Shown: positions 1 through 5,134 of the stretch, piece by piece
How positions within the stretch are numbered: position 1 is the stretch's first letter
How the letters are laid out: every line of letters begins with the position of its first letter
From: Spirochaetales bacterium
GTDB lineage: Bacteria > Spirochaetota > Spirochaetia > DTKZ01
Direction of reading: 5' to 3'
Assembly: GCA_031274005.1 (NCBI GenBank)
Contig: JAISQU010000109.1
Location: forward strand, 1-6,639
DNA: 6,639 bases
Translations under genes and position numbers: made by a program
Notes under the pieces: generated by a model
Database searches by the model: none
What the model was told of the DNA's origin: nothing
The model's input: only the letters and a program-made list of their open reading frames with translations

Positions 1-198
1 AGTCGAAGAAGTTTTTGCTGGAAGCCCGGGTTTTACCTTGTTATATCCAGGTAATTTGTAAGATTTGAGATAAAAACAGGAAATACCACGGTTTTTCCTT
101 CTTTTTCTTCCCTTTTTCGTCTCCGCGGTTTTTATCCCTGGTGTTTAGAGAAATGAAGGTACCGGTTACACAGCAACTAAATTACGGATTTATGGAGT

Positions 199-987
199 CT
201 ATGTATTAACCGGGTGAAACAAAATCTCTTTTAGTTCAGCGGTCAAGCGCCGGGCCGCGAGGGGATTTTCAATACCCGCGTATTTCGCGGGAGAAATTTC
301 AGGCTGCATCCTGAAACGGTAAACATACTTCTCCCGGGGGTTGTAGGAGAACAGCGGATCATGCTTTCCCAGCCCGTACTTGTCGGTTCCACCGATGTGG
401 ACAGGGATAACGCCGCAGCCGGATAGCAGGGCTATACGCGCCACGCCTCTTTTTAGCGTGAGTTCGCCGGAGCGAGGCGTCCGGGTTCCTTCCGGAAAAA
501 TAATAAGACAATTGCCCTGATTCAGCGAGGCGACGCAGGCCCGGGCAAGTTCGCGGGGGTCAAGCGATGTTGTTATGTACAACTGACTGATTACTCCGTA
601 TACGATATTGCGCCTGAGGTTTCCGCGGACAATACAGTCCGCGTTGGGAATAAGGGAAAAAAGCAGAGCCACATCCAGCAGCGAAGGGTGATTGGGAGCG
701 ACGATTTTTGACGAAAAGCGGCGGTAGGCTGCCGGGTCATCGACATCCATTTCAAGAAGACCCGCGCCGCGTAAAATGAATACAAAAACACGCATGATTG
801 CGGAAAGAACCGGCCGGGCGTATCGCTGGAACCTGTTTTTTGGGTGCAGGAACAAACGCATAACAGGGAAAATAGCCGCTCCGAAAAAGAATGTACCCAA
901 ACCGAACAGCACATAGGATAGCGCCTTGCCGCAGACTCTGTATATGTACAGGAGGCGATTGGACACAGGCGGCGGTTCGCTTTGCAC
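199..987 (-). CDS. LPLAT-family acyltransferase (1-acylglycerol-3-phosphate acyltransferase-like), APE cluster type
   Basis: This 262-residue membrane-associated acyltransferase carries the two hallmark blocks of the PlsC/LPLAT superfamily. NHPSLLD (residues 99-105) is the catalytic HX4D motif with His100 and Asp105, and FPEGTR (164-169) is the phosphate/glycerol-binding block. A hydrophobic segment at about residues 24-46 probably anchors it in the inner membrane, with the active site on the cytosolic face. APE and flexirubin-type clusters regularly encode an LPLAT, where it is thought to attach the polyene acyl chain to a lipid carrier; that role is inferred here. The start is GTG, chosen because AGGAG (plus positions 995-999) sits 7 nt upstream. 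The stop of the preceding gene is only 1 bp away, so the two are almost certainly co-translated. It is the last gene of the minus-strand operon within the window. A housekeeping phospholipid acyltransferase is the alternative, but the neighbours argue against it. Confidence 0.9.
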   Translation of the reverse strand: MQSEPPPVSNRLLYIYRVCGKALSYVLFGLGTFFFGAAIFPVMRLFLHPKNRFQRYARPVLSAIMRVFVFILRGAGLLEMDVDDPAAYRRFSSKIVAPNHPSLLDVALLFSLIPNADCIVRGNLRRNIVYGVISQLYITTSLDPRELARACVASLNQGNCLIIFPEGTRTPRSGELTLKRGVARIALLSGCGVIPVHIGGTDKYGLGKHDPLFSYNPREKYVYRFRMQPEISPAKYAGIENPLAARRLTAELKEILFHPVNT

Positions 988-988
988 G

Positions 989-1699
989 CTAAAACTCCTG
1001 ATGCGAATAAAGGTATTTTAAGAAACCCCGCGGAGACTCCAGGACAGTCCCTGAGGCGGCGGCCGCGTTTTCAGGGATTTGCACGGAAAGGGCATCCCCG
1101 TCACGCTCCCCGCAAAGGATTGCCGCGAACGCAAAAGGCTCATTTTCGGGAGGACACAGCTTACCGTATTCAAGGGGAACAAGTTCATCCGCATAGACCA
1201 ATACCGTTTTTTTCCCGCTCCCGCATAAAACAGGCGCGGCGGCAATCTGAAAGCCCGTATAAAACCGATCTTCCGCAGGAAAAATGGCGGTGTACCCGCA
1301 GGTCAAATTAAACGCGATTGTCGCCAGCGCGACAGGGGCGTTAAAAACGGAAAGAGAAAACGCCGCCGGCAGGAGGGCGCCGTGTTCTATCAGCATCATA
1401 TTTATTTTCAACTGCCGGGCAATTTCGCCGCGAAAGGAAAGAAATACAATAGGGCAGTCTTCCGGCAGGGGCAAAAGATCATGGACAACCTGAATTGTCA
1501 TGCGCGATATCTGACTTAACCGGCGGCGGAAAGGCGGCTCCGTAAACTCAAGTTCCGGACTTTCCTTTGTTTCGGGAATTTTTCGTTCCCCCCGTGCCCA
1601 TTCTTTCCAGTTTTCCGCCGTGTCCATTCCGGGCGCCCACGCGGTAAAGCGTGTGAGAAAAACCTGTCGTTTTGCCGGGCCGGCGCAACCATTCATCAT
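989..1699 (-). CDS. Beta-ketoacyl synthase-like chain length factor (Ketoacyl-synt_2 type)
   Basis: This 236-residue protein resembles the short N-terminal-half ketosynthase proteins called 'beta-ketoacyl synthase chain length factor' (Pfam Ketoacyl-synt_2), found in aryl-polyene clusters. Visible signatures are RRRLSQISRM (about residues 58-67) and SLSVFNAPVALATIAFN (115-131). The second is where a true ketosynthase has its active-site Cys; here the stretch reads S-V-F-N-A-P with no cysteine, so it should not condense on its own. By family knowledge it pairs with a full ketosynthase (ApeO-ApeC heterodimer) to set polyene length. No such partner is in this window. Its start codon overlaps the methyltransferase stop as ATGA, which favours translational coupling. 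A second ATG follows immediately and either could be used. The downstream LPLAT begins 1 bp after its TAG stop. Confidence 0.85.
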   Translation of the reverse strand: MMNGCAGPAKRQVFLTRFTAWAPGMDTAENWKEWARGERKIPETKESPELEFTEPPFRRRLSQISRMTIQVVHDLLPLPEDCPIVFLSFRGEIARQLKINMMLIEHGALLPAAFSLSVFNAPVALATIAFNLTCGYTAIFPAEDRFYTGFQIAAAPVLCGSGKKTVLVYADELVPLEYGKLCPPENEPFAFAAILCGERDGDALSVQIPENAAAASGTVLESPRGFLKYLYSHQEF

Positions 1700-2805
1700 G
1701 CGCCTTTCCGAAAACGGAGGAGCGAATAATAGTTTGAACCCAGGGCGTGATGCGCTGTTTGCAGTTCAAATCCCGCTTTTTCAATCGCGTCCACAAGTTC
1801 CGCGTACCGGTACATTTTACTGTTACCATTTGCCATGCAGGTAAAGTACAGGGACGCCGCCTGGAGACTGTAGGCGGACGCCTCAAAACGCTGCTTATCC
1901 CAGAAGGGTTCAAGAACATATATGTCGGTTTGCGCAGTTACGGCGGCGGCGATTTTGCTCAAAATTTTATTAACCTGCCCGAGCGGGAAACAGTCAAGAA
2001 ACTGGCTCATCCAGACGGCGTCCGCGCCGCGGGGCAGCGGCTTGTGCGGGTCAAGAATATCGCAGGGATACATCGTAATACGGGCCGCGAGTCCTGCATC
2101 TTCCGCGTTTTTTTCCGCCGCGGCGATTTGGCCGGGAAGGTCAATAATCGTAACGGACACATCGGAATCAAACCGGCAGCAGCTTATCGCCCATTTGGCC
2201 GTATTTCCCCCTATGTCGAAAAGGCGGCGGGGTTTTTGCGCGAAAACTATGGGCAGCGCTTCCGGAAAGGCAATATCGGAATAAAAATGATCAAACTCAA
2301 ACCAGCTCTTTTTTGCCCTCCCGGGCAGGGAGGACAGAGCCTCATAAATGGTTGCCCAGTTTTCGCCAAAAACTTTAAGCCCCTCGGGTTTTCCTGTCCG
2401 CACGGATTCCGCGAGATCATAAGCGCCCTTGTAACAAATATCATTTACAAAGTTAAAATTAACAATCGTCATATCATCTTCGAGCAGGAACCAGCCGATT
2501 TTCCCCAAAACAAAACGTTCTCCTTCCGGCGGCCCGTCAAGCGTATCGGGGTGAAGCCGCAGAACACCCAGTCCCAGGGCCATTTCCGCGAGAACCCCTA
2601 TCCCATAAACCGGCAGCCCCGTCCGCTCCGCGGCCTCAAAACGGGTAAGCCCGGCATCGCCCGAATCGGCTATTGCCCGCAAAATACCCAAATTTATAAG
2701 CGCCCGCGCCGCCTGAAAAGCAAGAGGAGCGAACGCAATTTTCTGGGCCTCAAACTTTGCGTCAGCCGCGTGTATCGAATCGGCGGCATATACGGTCTTT
2801 TCCAA
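1696..2805 (-). CDS. Class I SAM-dependent O-methyltransferase, APE cluster type
   Basis: This 369-residue cytoplasmic methyltransferase has an N-terminal helical/winged-helix dimerisation region (about residues 20-105), as in plant-type and polyketide O-methyltransferases, and a C-terminal Rossmann domain. Motif I is LFDIGGNTAKWA (195-206), motif II is TIIDLPGQIAAA (219-230), and WMSQFLDCF (265-273) and YVLEPFWD (296-303) fit the later core strands. By position in an APE-like cluster it probably methylates the aryl head group or a hydroxyl on it; the substrate is inferred. The start is TTG: no ATG occurs before residue 75, and AGGT lies 6 nt upstream (plus 2812-2815). The stop overlaps the next gene's ATG by 2 bp. 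A 44-bp gap separates it from the upstream lipoprotein gene, with no visible promoter, so it is probably in the same transcript. Confidence 0.88.
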   Translation of the reverse strand: MEKTVYAADSIHAADAKFEAQKIAFAPLAFQAARALINLGILRAIADSGDAGLTRFEAAERTGLPVYGIGVLAEMALGLGVLRLHPDTLDGPPEGERFVLGKIGWFLLEDDMTIVNFNFVNDICYKGAYDLAESVRTGKPEGLKVFGENWATIYEALSSLPGRAKKSWFEFDHFYSDIAFPEALPIVFAQKPRRLFDIGGNTAKWAISCCRFDSDVSVTIIDLPGQIAAAEKNAEDAGLAARITMYPCDILDPHKPLPRGADAVWMSQFLDCFPLGQVNKILSKIAAAVTAQTDIYVLEPFWDKQRFEASAYSLQAASLYFTCMANGNSKMYRYAELVDAIEKAGFELQTAHHALGSNYYSLLRFRKGA

Positions 2806-2849
2806 AAAATTTACCTATTTATCCGGCGAAAAATTCAGCTCCGCCACCG

Positions 2850-3314
2850 TTATTTATAGTACTCCAAAATGGCCTTTTCGAGGTTCGCTATCCAGCGGCG
2901 GTAATTTCTGTGGATACGGTCCTGCGCGGGGTCCGCGTCAAGATTTTCGCTGTTCACATACTCATACCAGTATTCATCCGTCCAGTAACACAGTTTAAGC
3001 TGGAGCCACCAGGACGACTTGGCAAGCCGTACCAGAATGCTCCCCTCTTCATCTTTTTCGACCCGGTACCCATGCTTTAAAAAGGCCGCGTAAGCGGCTT
3101 TATGAAATTTCTCCATATCAATAGGCGGAAAAGCAGCCAGCCCCTGGATAAGCTCAAAACTTCCTTCCATCTCGGGTACCTTTTTTATGGGTTTTCCGTT
3201 AGCGTCCCTGTATGTAGCGGTATCCACAGGCGCTATACGCGGCGGGGTTGAACACGCGCACACGATAAAGACAAGCGTTAGTACACAGCCCAAAAAACCG
3301 ATACCCTTTTTCAT
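2850..3314 (-). CDS. Small conserved lipoprotein of unknown function
   Basis: With the start chosen here this is a 154-residue protein beginning MKKGIGFLGCVLTLVFIVCAC. It has a basic N-terminus, a hydrophobic h-region and a lipobox V-C-A-C with Cys21 as the probable lipidated residue. The mature part contains WWLQLKLCYWTDEYWYEY and then IHRNYRRWIANLEKAI near the C-terminus. That IHxNYxRWxxNL ending recurs, as I recall, in a family of small bacterial lipoproteins with no assigned function. An upstream in-frame ATG at 3347 would add 11 residues (MRKGARGGCVK); I prefer 3314 because it gives a clean signal peptide, follows a purine-rich G7 stretch about 10 nt upstream, and leaves room for a leader after the predicted promoter. 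It is the first gene of the minus-strand operon, so a part in assembling or trafficking the polyene lipid is possible but unproven. Confidence 0.8.
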   Translation of the reverse strand: MKKGIGFLGCVLTLVFIVCACSTPPRIAPVDTATYRDANGKPIKKVPEMEGSFELIQGLAAFPPIDMEKFHKAAYAAFLKHGYRVEKDEEGSILVRLAKSSWWLQLKLCYWTDEYWYEYVNSENLDADPAQDRIHRNYRRWIANLEKAILEYYK

Positions 3315-3365
3315 CTTTACACAGCCCCCCCTGGCCCCCTTGCGCATGCTGAAAATCTATACGAT

Positions 3366-3394
3366 ACCGTACCATTAAGAGTATTGCATGTCAA
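3366..3394 (-). promoter_or_regulatory. Candidate sigma-70-type promoter for the minus-strand operon
   Basis: Read on the minus strand, a perfect TTGACA (plus 3389-3394) is followed after 17 bp by TACGGT (plus 3366-3371). The -35 is consensus; the -10 matches at only three of six positions. Transcription would start near 3359, about 45 nt before the lipoprotein start. The transposon-like element at 3412-3565 ends only about 17 bp upstream of this -35, close enough to have changed any upstream activator site. Confidence 0.45.
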
Positions 3395-3402
3395 GGGGAA
3401 CG

Positions 3403-3411
3403 AAAAGGACC
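3403..3411. repeat. Target-site duplication, left copy
   Basis: AAAAGGACC directly abuts the left inverted repeat and is identical to the copy at 3566-3574 on the other side of the element. Confidence 0.8.
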
Positions 3412-3437
3412 GGGTGCATCAATTTTTTCCGTGCGCC

Positions 3438-3456
3438 TTTTTTGCTTCGCAAAAAA
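3438..3456. repeat. Internal hairpin 1 of the MITE-like element
   Basis: TTTTTTGC, loop TTC, GCAAAAAA: a perfect 8-bp stem with a 3-nt loop, just inside the left terminal repeat. Confidence 0.75.
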
Positions 3457-3475
3457 CCGGGCTTTCCGCTTCAAT

Positions 3476-3494
3476 CTTTTGGCTGCGCCAAAAG
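3476..3494. repeat. Internal hairpin 2 of the MITE-like element
   Basis: CTTTTGGC, loop TGC, GCCAAAAG: a perfect 8-bp stem with a 3-nt loop, the same geometry as hairpin 1. An alternative pairing of GGATT (3494-3498) with AATCC (3508-3512) competes at its 3' foot. Confidence 0.75.
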
Positions 3495-3509
3495 GATTTA
3501 CGCTGCAAT

Positions 3510-3528
3510 CCCTGGCGCGGCCCAAGGG
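3510..3528. repeat. Internal hairpin 3 of the MITE-like element (imperfect)
   Basis: CCCTGG pairs with CCAAGGG with one bulged A (3524), enclosing a GC-rich loop. It is weaker than the first two hairpins. Confidence 0.5.
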
Positions 3529-3565
3529 TTTCCAGTGATTTTACACGGAAAAAATTGGTGCACCC

Positions 3566-3574
3566 AAAAGGACC
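3566..3574. repeat. Target-site duplication, right copy
   Basis: AAAAGGACC directly abuts the right inverted repeat and is identical to the copy at 3403-3411. Removing the element and one copy would rejoin the ancestral intergenic sequence. Confidence 0.8.
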
Positions 3575-3680
3575 AGGGCAACAGCGCTTACCTTCACTAT
3601 AAAAAATTGAGTTGCGAGAAATGCGCTATTATAACCGGGAAAAAGTAGACGCCGATGCCCTGGTTGCGCCCGATTTAAAG

Positions 3681-3710
3681 TTGACAGATTTCCAAAAAAT
3701 GTGATATAAA
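3681..3710 (+). promoter_or_regulatory. Strong candidate promoter for the ACP-ligase operon
   Basis: A perfect TTGACA (3681-3686) is followed after 18 bp by TATAAA (3705-3710). The TG at 3702-3703, one base before the -10, makes it an extended -10 element. Transcription should begin near 3717, leaving a leader of about 300 nt before the ACP start at 4022. This is the best sigma-70-type match seen in the window. The leader length and its repeats suggest some regulation between promoter and gene. Confidence 0.65.
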
Positions 3711-3813
3711 TCAAATTAAGGGAATGATGTCATTTTGCTTAAAAAAGTGGAACGAAGTAGAATTAATTGTGAAGCATACATGTGGATTTCAAGACAGCGG
3801 ATATCGATGCTCC

Positions 3814-3861
3814 ATATATAGTGTAATTACAGGTTCTATATACGCTATATATAGCGTTATT
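3814..3861. promoter_or_regulatory. Palindrome and phased repeat in the leader, possible operator
   Basis: ACGCTATATATAGCGT (3842-3857) is a perfect 16-bp palindrome. A 15-bp motif, ATATATAGTGTAATT (3814-3828), recurs as ATATATAGCGTTATT (3847-3861), matching at 13 of 15 positions and offset by 33 bp, close to three helical turns. This is the layout expected for a dimeric regulator bound to two sites on one DNA face, but it could also be chance in AT-rich DNA or a small RNA hairpin. No regulator gene is present in the window. Confidence 0.3.
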
Positions 3862-3893
3862 TCTGCGAAAATAGTATTCAAGATGACTTTAGT

Positions 3894-4046
3894 ATGGACA
3901 TCGTTTTGGCGTGTGTGCTTTTTATAGTAGTTGGCTGTGCAAAGAATGAAATATTGAGTTTTGGGGAAAGTTCTGTTTTCCTAAAATTTACCCGATTAAG
4001 TTTCCTGGAGCAGGTTGATGTATGGAAAATCTTAAACGCCAAATAA
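3894..4046 (+). CDS. Possible tiny lipoprotein-like peptide overlapping the ACP start
   Basis: This 50-codon frame starts MDIVLACVLFIVVGCAKNE, a short hydrophobic stretch with a lipobox-like V-V-G-C (Cys15), and ends 25 bp inside the first ACP gene. Against it: no basic residue in the N-terminus, no clear ribosome binding site before ATG 3894, and an AT-rich unstructured remainder. It might be a real small lipoprotein coupled to ACP translation, a decayed remnant, or coincidence. I regard coincidence as the most likely. Confidence 0.18.
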   Translation: MDIVLACVLFIVVGCAKNEILSFGESSVFLKFTRLSFLEQVDVWKILNAK

Positions 4047-4294
4047 AGGAACTGATAGTAAGCGCCCTTGAGCTCGAAGATATAAAACCTGAAGACATTG
4101 TAGATTCGGATCCGATTTTCGGCGCGGGTTTGGGCCTTGATTCCATTGACGCCCTTGAGCTGGGCGTTGCCTTAAAAAAGAAATTCGGGGTAAAATTTTC
4201 CGCTGAAAACGCGGATAATAAAAAACATTTTGCTTCTGTAAACGCGCTGGCAGCTTATATTGCCGCGGAAACAGCCGGGGGTAAACAGTCATGA
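4022..4294 (+). CDS. Acyl carrier protein 1, APE cluster type
   Basis: This 90-residue acidic carrier protein has the phosphopantetheine attachment motif GLDSIDALEL, with Ser41 as the modified residue. The length and the helix I / loop / helix II layout are normal for a discrete type II ACP. The start is ATG 4022: GGAG (4007-4010) lies 11 nt upstream and an in-frame TGA at 4016 rules out a longer protein. An out-of-frame ATG at 4018 also sits near the ribosome binding site but ends after five codons. APE clusters carry two tandem ACPs, which hold the aromatic starter and the growing chain as thioesters; which one does what here is unknown. It is first in the plus-strand operon, and its TGA overlaps the next ACP start. 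Confidence 0.93.
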   Translation: MENLKRQIKELIVSALELEDIKPEDIVDSDPIFGAGLGLDSIDALELGVALKKKFGVKFSAENADNKKHFASVNALAAYIAAETAGGKQS

Positions 4295-4542
4295 ACAGGA
4301 ATGAAGTCTTCGAAAAACTGAAAGAAATCCTTGTCGAGGAGTTTGACCTTGATCCGGCGGTCATAACTCCCGAAGCCGGGTTAGCCGCGGACCTTGATCT
4401 TGATTCAATCGACGCGGTGGATATGATCGTCAAAATGAAGCAGTACACCGTTGGGAGAATTGAGCCTGAGCTTTTTAAAAATGCCCGCACGGTTCAGGAT
4501 GTAGTGGATATTCTTGTTCCCCTCGCGCAGCAGGTATCATAA
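4291..4542 (+). CDS. Acyl carrier protein 2, APE cluster type
   Basis: This 83-residue second carrier protein has the attachment motif DLDLDSIDAVDM, with Ser39 as the phosphopantetheine site. It differs clearly from the first ACP, so the pair is not a recent duplication and probably has distinct jobs (starter loading versus elongation). Its ATG overlaps the first ACP's stop as ATGA, so translation is probably coupled. The dedicated phosphopantetheinyl transferase is not in the window. The membrane protein gene starts 11 bp downstream. Confidence 0.93.
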   Translation: MNRNEVFEKLKEILVEEFDLDPAVITPEAGLAADLDLDSIDAVDMIVKMKQYTVGRIEPELFKNARTVQDVVDILVPLAQQVS

Positions 4543-4553
4543 CAATTAATTAT

Positions 4554-5134
4554 ATGAATACGGCGATACGGGCTCTTTGTTACGGCGCGGCGGCGGTATA
4601 TCCTGTTCTTGTTTTTTGCCTTCTGGTTGTATTGGAAGTTCCTTTACGTGTCTTTGCGCTGTTAATGGCTATGCTCGGCGGCGTGTATTTTTTGAGCGCG
4701 ACTTCGAAAAAAAAAAGAAAGTCTCCTGGCGTCCTGTCCTGGTTTCGGCGCTTTTCCTGTGTATAGGGATAGCCTGTTTTATAAGCAATTCATTTATATT
4801 TTTGAAATTATATCCCATTTTCATTAATTGTGTGTTGTTTGTTTTTTTCTGCTATACCCTGGTTTCCCCGCCCCCGCTGATTTTCAGGCTTGCGATCCTG
4901 CGGGACAAAACCATTAAAGGTTCTCTGGCTGAAAAACGCGTGGAAAAGTATTGCGGGAGGGTAACGCTCCTCTGGTGCGCCTTTTTTGTCATAAACGGCG
5001 GGATAGCGGCGTTTACTGTTTTTTTTACATCAGATACTGTCTGGACTCTATACAACGGAGGCGTTTCCTATATTCTTATGGGAATACTGTTTGGAGGAGA
5101 ACTTATGATACGCACAATGGCGGCCAAAAAAATG
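4554..5134 (+). CDS. COG4648-type polytopic membrane protein, interrupted by a -1 frameshift, then continuous with the ligase
   Basis: The N-terminal part (MNTAIRALCYGAAAVYPVLV...) is read in one frame from ATG 4554 and the rest in the -1 frame from the A-run at 4707-4716. Unshifted, translation ends at TAG 4764 after 70 residues. Joined, the product has about five or six hydrophobic helices, including FLKLYPIFINCVLFVFFCYT, VTLLWCAFFVINGGIAAFTV and YNGGVSYILMGILFGGE. The blocks YTLVSPPPLIFRLA and LWCAFFVINGGIA are what I recall of the COG4648 membrane proteins that sit between the ACPs and the AMP ligase in APE clusters, so the gene is in its expected place. Its job in the family is unknown. 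No stop follows its last helix; the frame runs on into the ligase. The end given is only the approximate domain boundary. The start has no strong ribosome binding site and probably relies on coupling to the ACP 11 bp upstream. Confidence 0.75.
4707..4716 (+). other. A10 homopolymer: frameshift or slippage site
   Basis: Ten consecutive A followed by GAAA. Upstream coding is in the frame of 4554 and downstream coding is in the -1 frame, so a single extra A in DNA or mRNA restores the reading frame. A-AAA-AAA (4709-4715) is a permitted -1 slippery heptamer in the incoming frame. No obvious stimulatory stem-loop follows. It may be transcriptional slippage, programmed frameshifting, a real disabling mutation, or a homopolymer miscount. 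Confidence 0.75.
5093..5107 (+). promoter_or_regulatory. Internal ribosome binding site and ATG inside the membrane-ligase frame
   Basis: GGAGGAG (5093-5099) is followed after 5 nt by an in-frame ATG at 5105, with further in-frame ATGs at 5117 and 5132. The Shine-Dalgarno match is the strongest in the plus-strand operon. It would allow the ligase to be made separately, even if the membrane protein is not frameshifted. The same bases encode the last membrane helix (FGGEL), so the purine run may also be incidental. Confidence 0.55.

Larger units (their letters stand above)
3412..3565. mobile_element. MITE-like non-autonomous element, 154 bp with 22-bp terminal inverted repeats
   Basis: The left end (3412-3433, beginning GGGTGCATCAATTTTTTCC) and the right end (3544-3565, ending GGTGCACCC) are inverted copies that match at 21 of 22 positions. 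The element is flanked on both sides by the exact 9-bp sequence AAAAGGACC, as expected for a target-site duplication. Between the ends lie three hairpins. It encodes no transposase, so it would have to be mobilised in trans by an element with matching ends. Families making 9-bp duplications exist (some IS4-, IS5- and IS1-type elements), but I cannot assign this one. The near-identical ends and the intact duplication suggest a fairly recent insertion. It lies in the divergent promoter region and may act as a structured spacer or transcription block. Confidence 0.8.
3348..4021. other. Intergenic region between the divergent operons (674 bp)
   Basis: No conventional gene is supported here. It contains the minus-strand promoter (3366-3394), a MITE-like element with its target duplication (3403-3574), a plus-strand promoter (3681-3710), and an AT-rich leader with a palindrome and repeats (3814-3861) before the first ACP gene. 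Longer frames that cross 3384-3648 read through the inverted-repeat element and are not believable. A 27-codon frame at 3621-3704 and a 50-codon frame at 3894-4046 are discussed separately. A 67-codon frame at 3724-3927 starts next to AAGGGA but has no recognisable product. Confidence 0.8.

Noticed and set aside
1..198. Short open frames entering from the left edge and T-rich stretches suggesting a terminator
   Set aside because: All three plus-strand frames close within about 22 codons with no recognisable product. The similar CCACGGTTTTT and CCGCGGTTTTT are direct, not inverted, repeats, so no terminator hairpin is supported.
1747..2859. 370-codon plus-strand frame covering the methyltransferase gene
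   Set aside because: It is exactly antisense to a methyltransferase with clear SAM-binding motifs. Its translation is rich in Arg, Lys and Pro with no recognisable domain, typical of a mirror frame.
3607..3635. Second possible plus-strand promoter TTGAGT-17-TATAAC
   Set aside because: Weaker than TTGACA-18-TATAAA at 3681-3710, and such matches are common in AT-rich DNA. Not listed without transcript data.
3384..3648. Overlapping 72- and 86-codon plus-strand frames
   Set aside because: Both run through the inverted-repeat element, so their sequence is dictated by the hairpins. No domain or credible start was seen.
4711..4717. dnaX-like slippery heptamer A-AAA-AAG in the A-run
   Set aside because: AAA-AAG is in the shifted frame here, not in the incoming frame. 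The usable heptamer would be A-AAA-AAA at 4709-4715.
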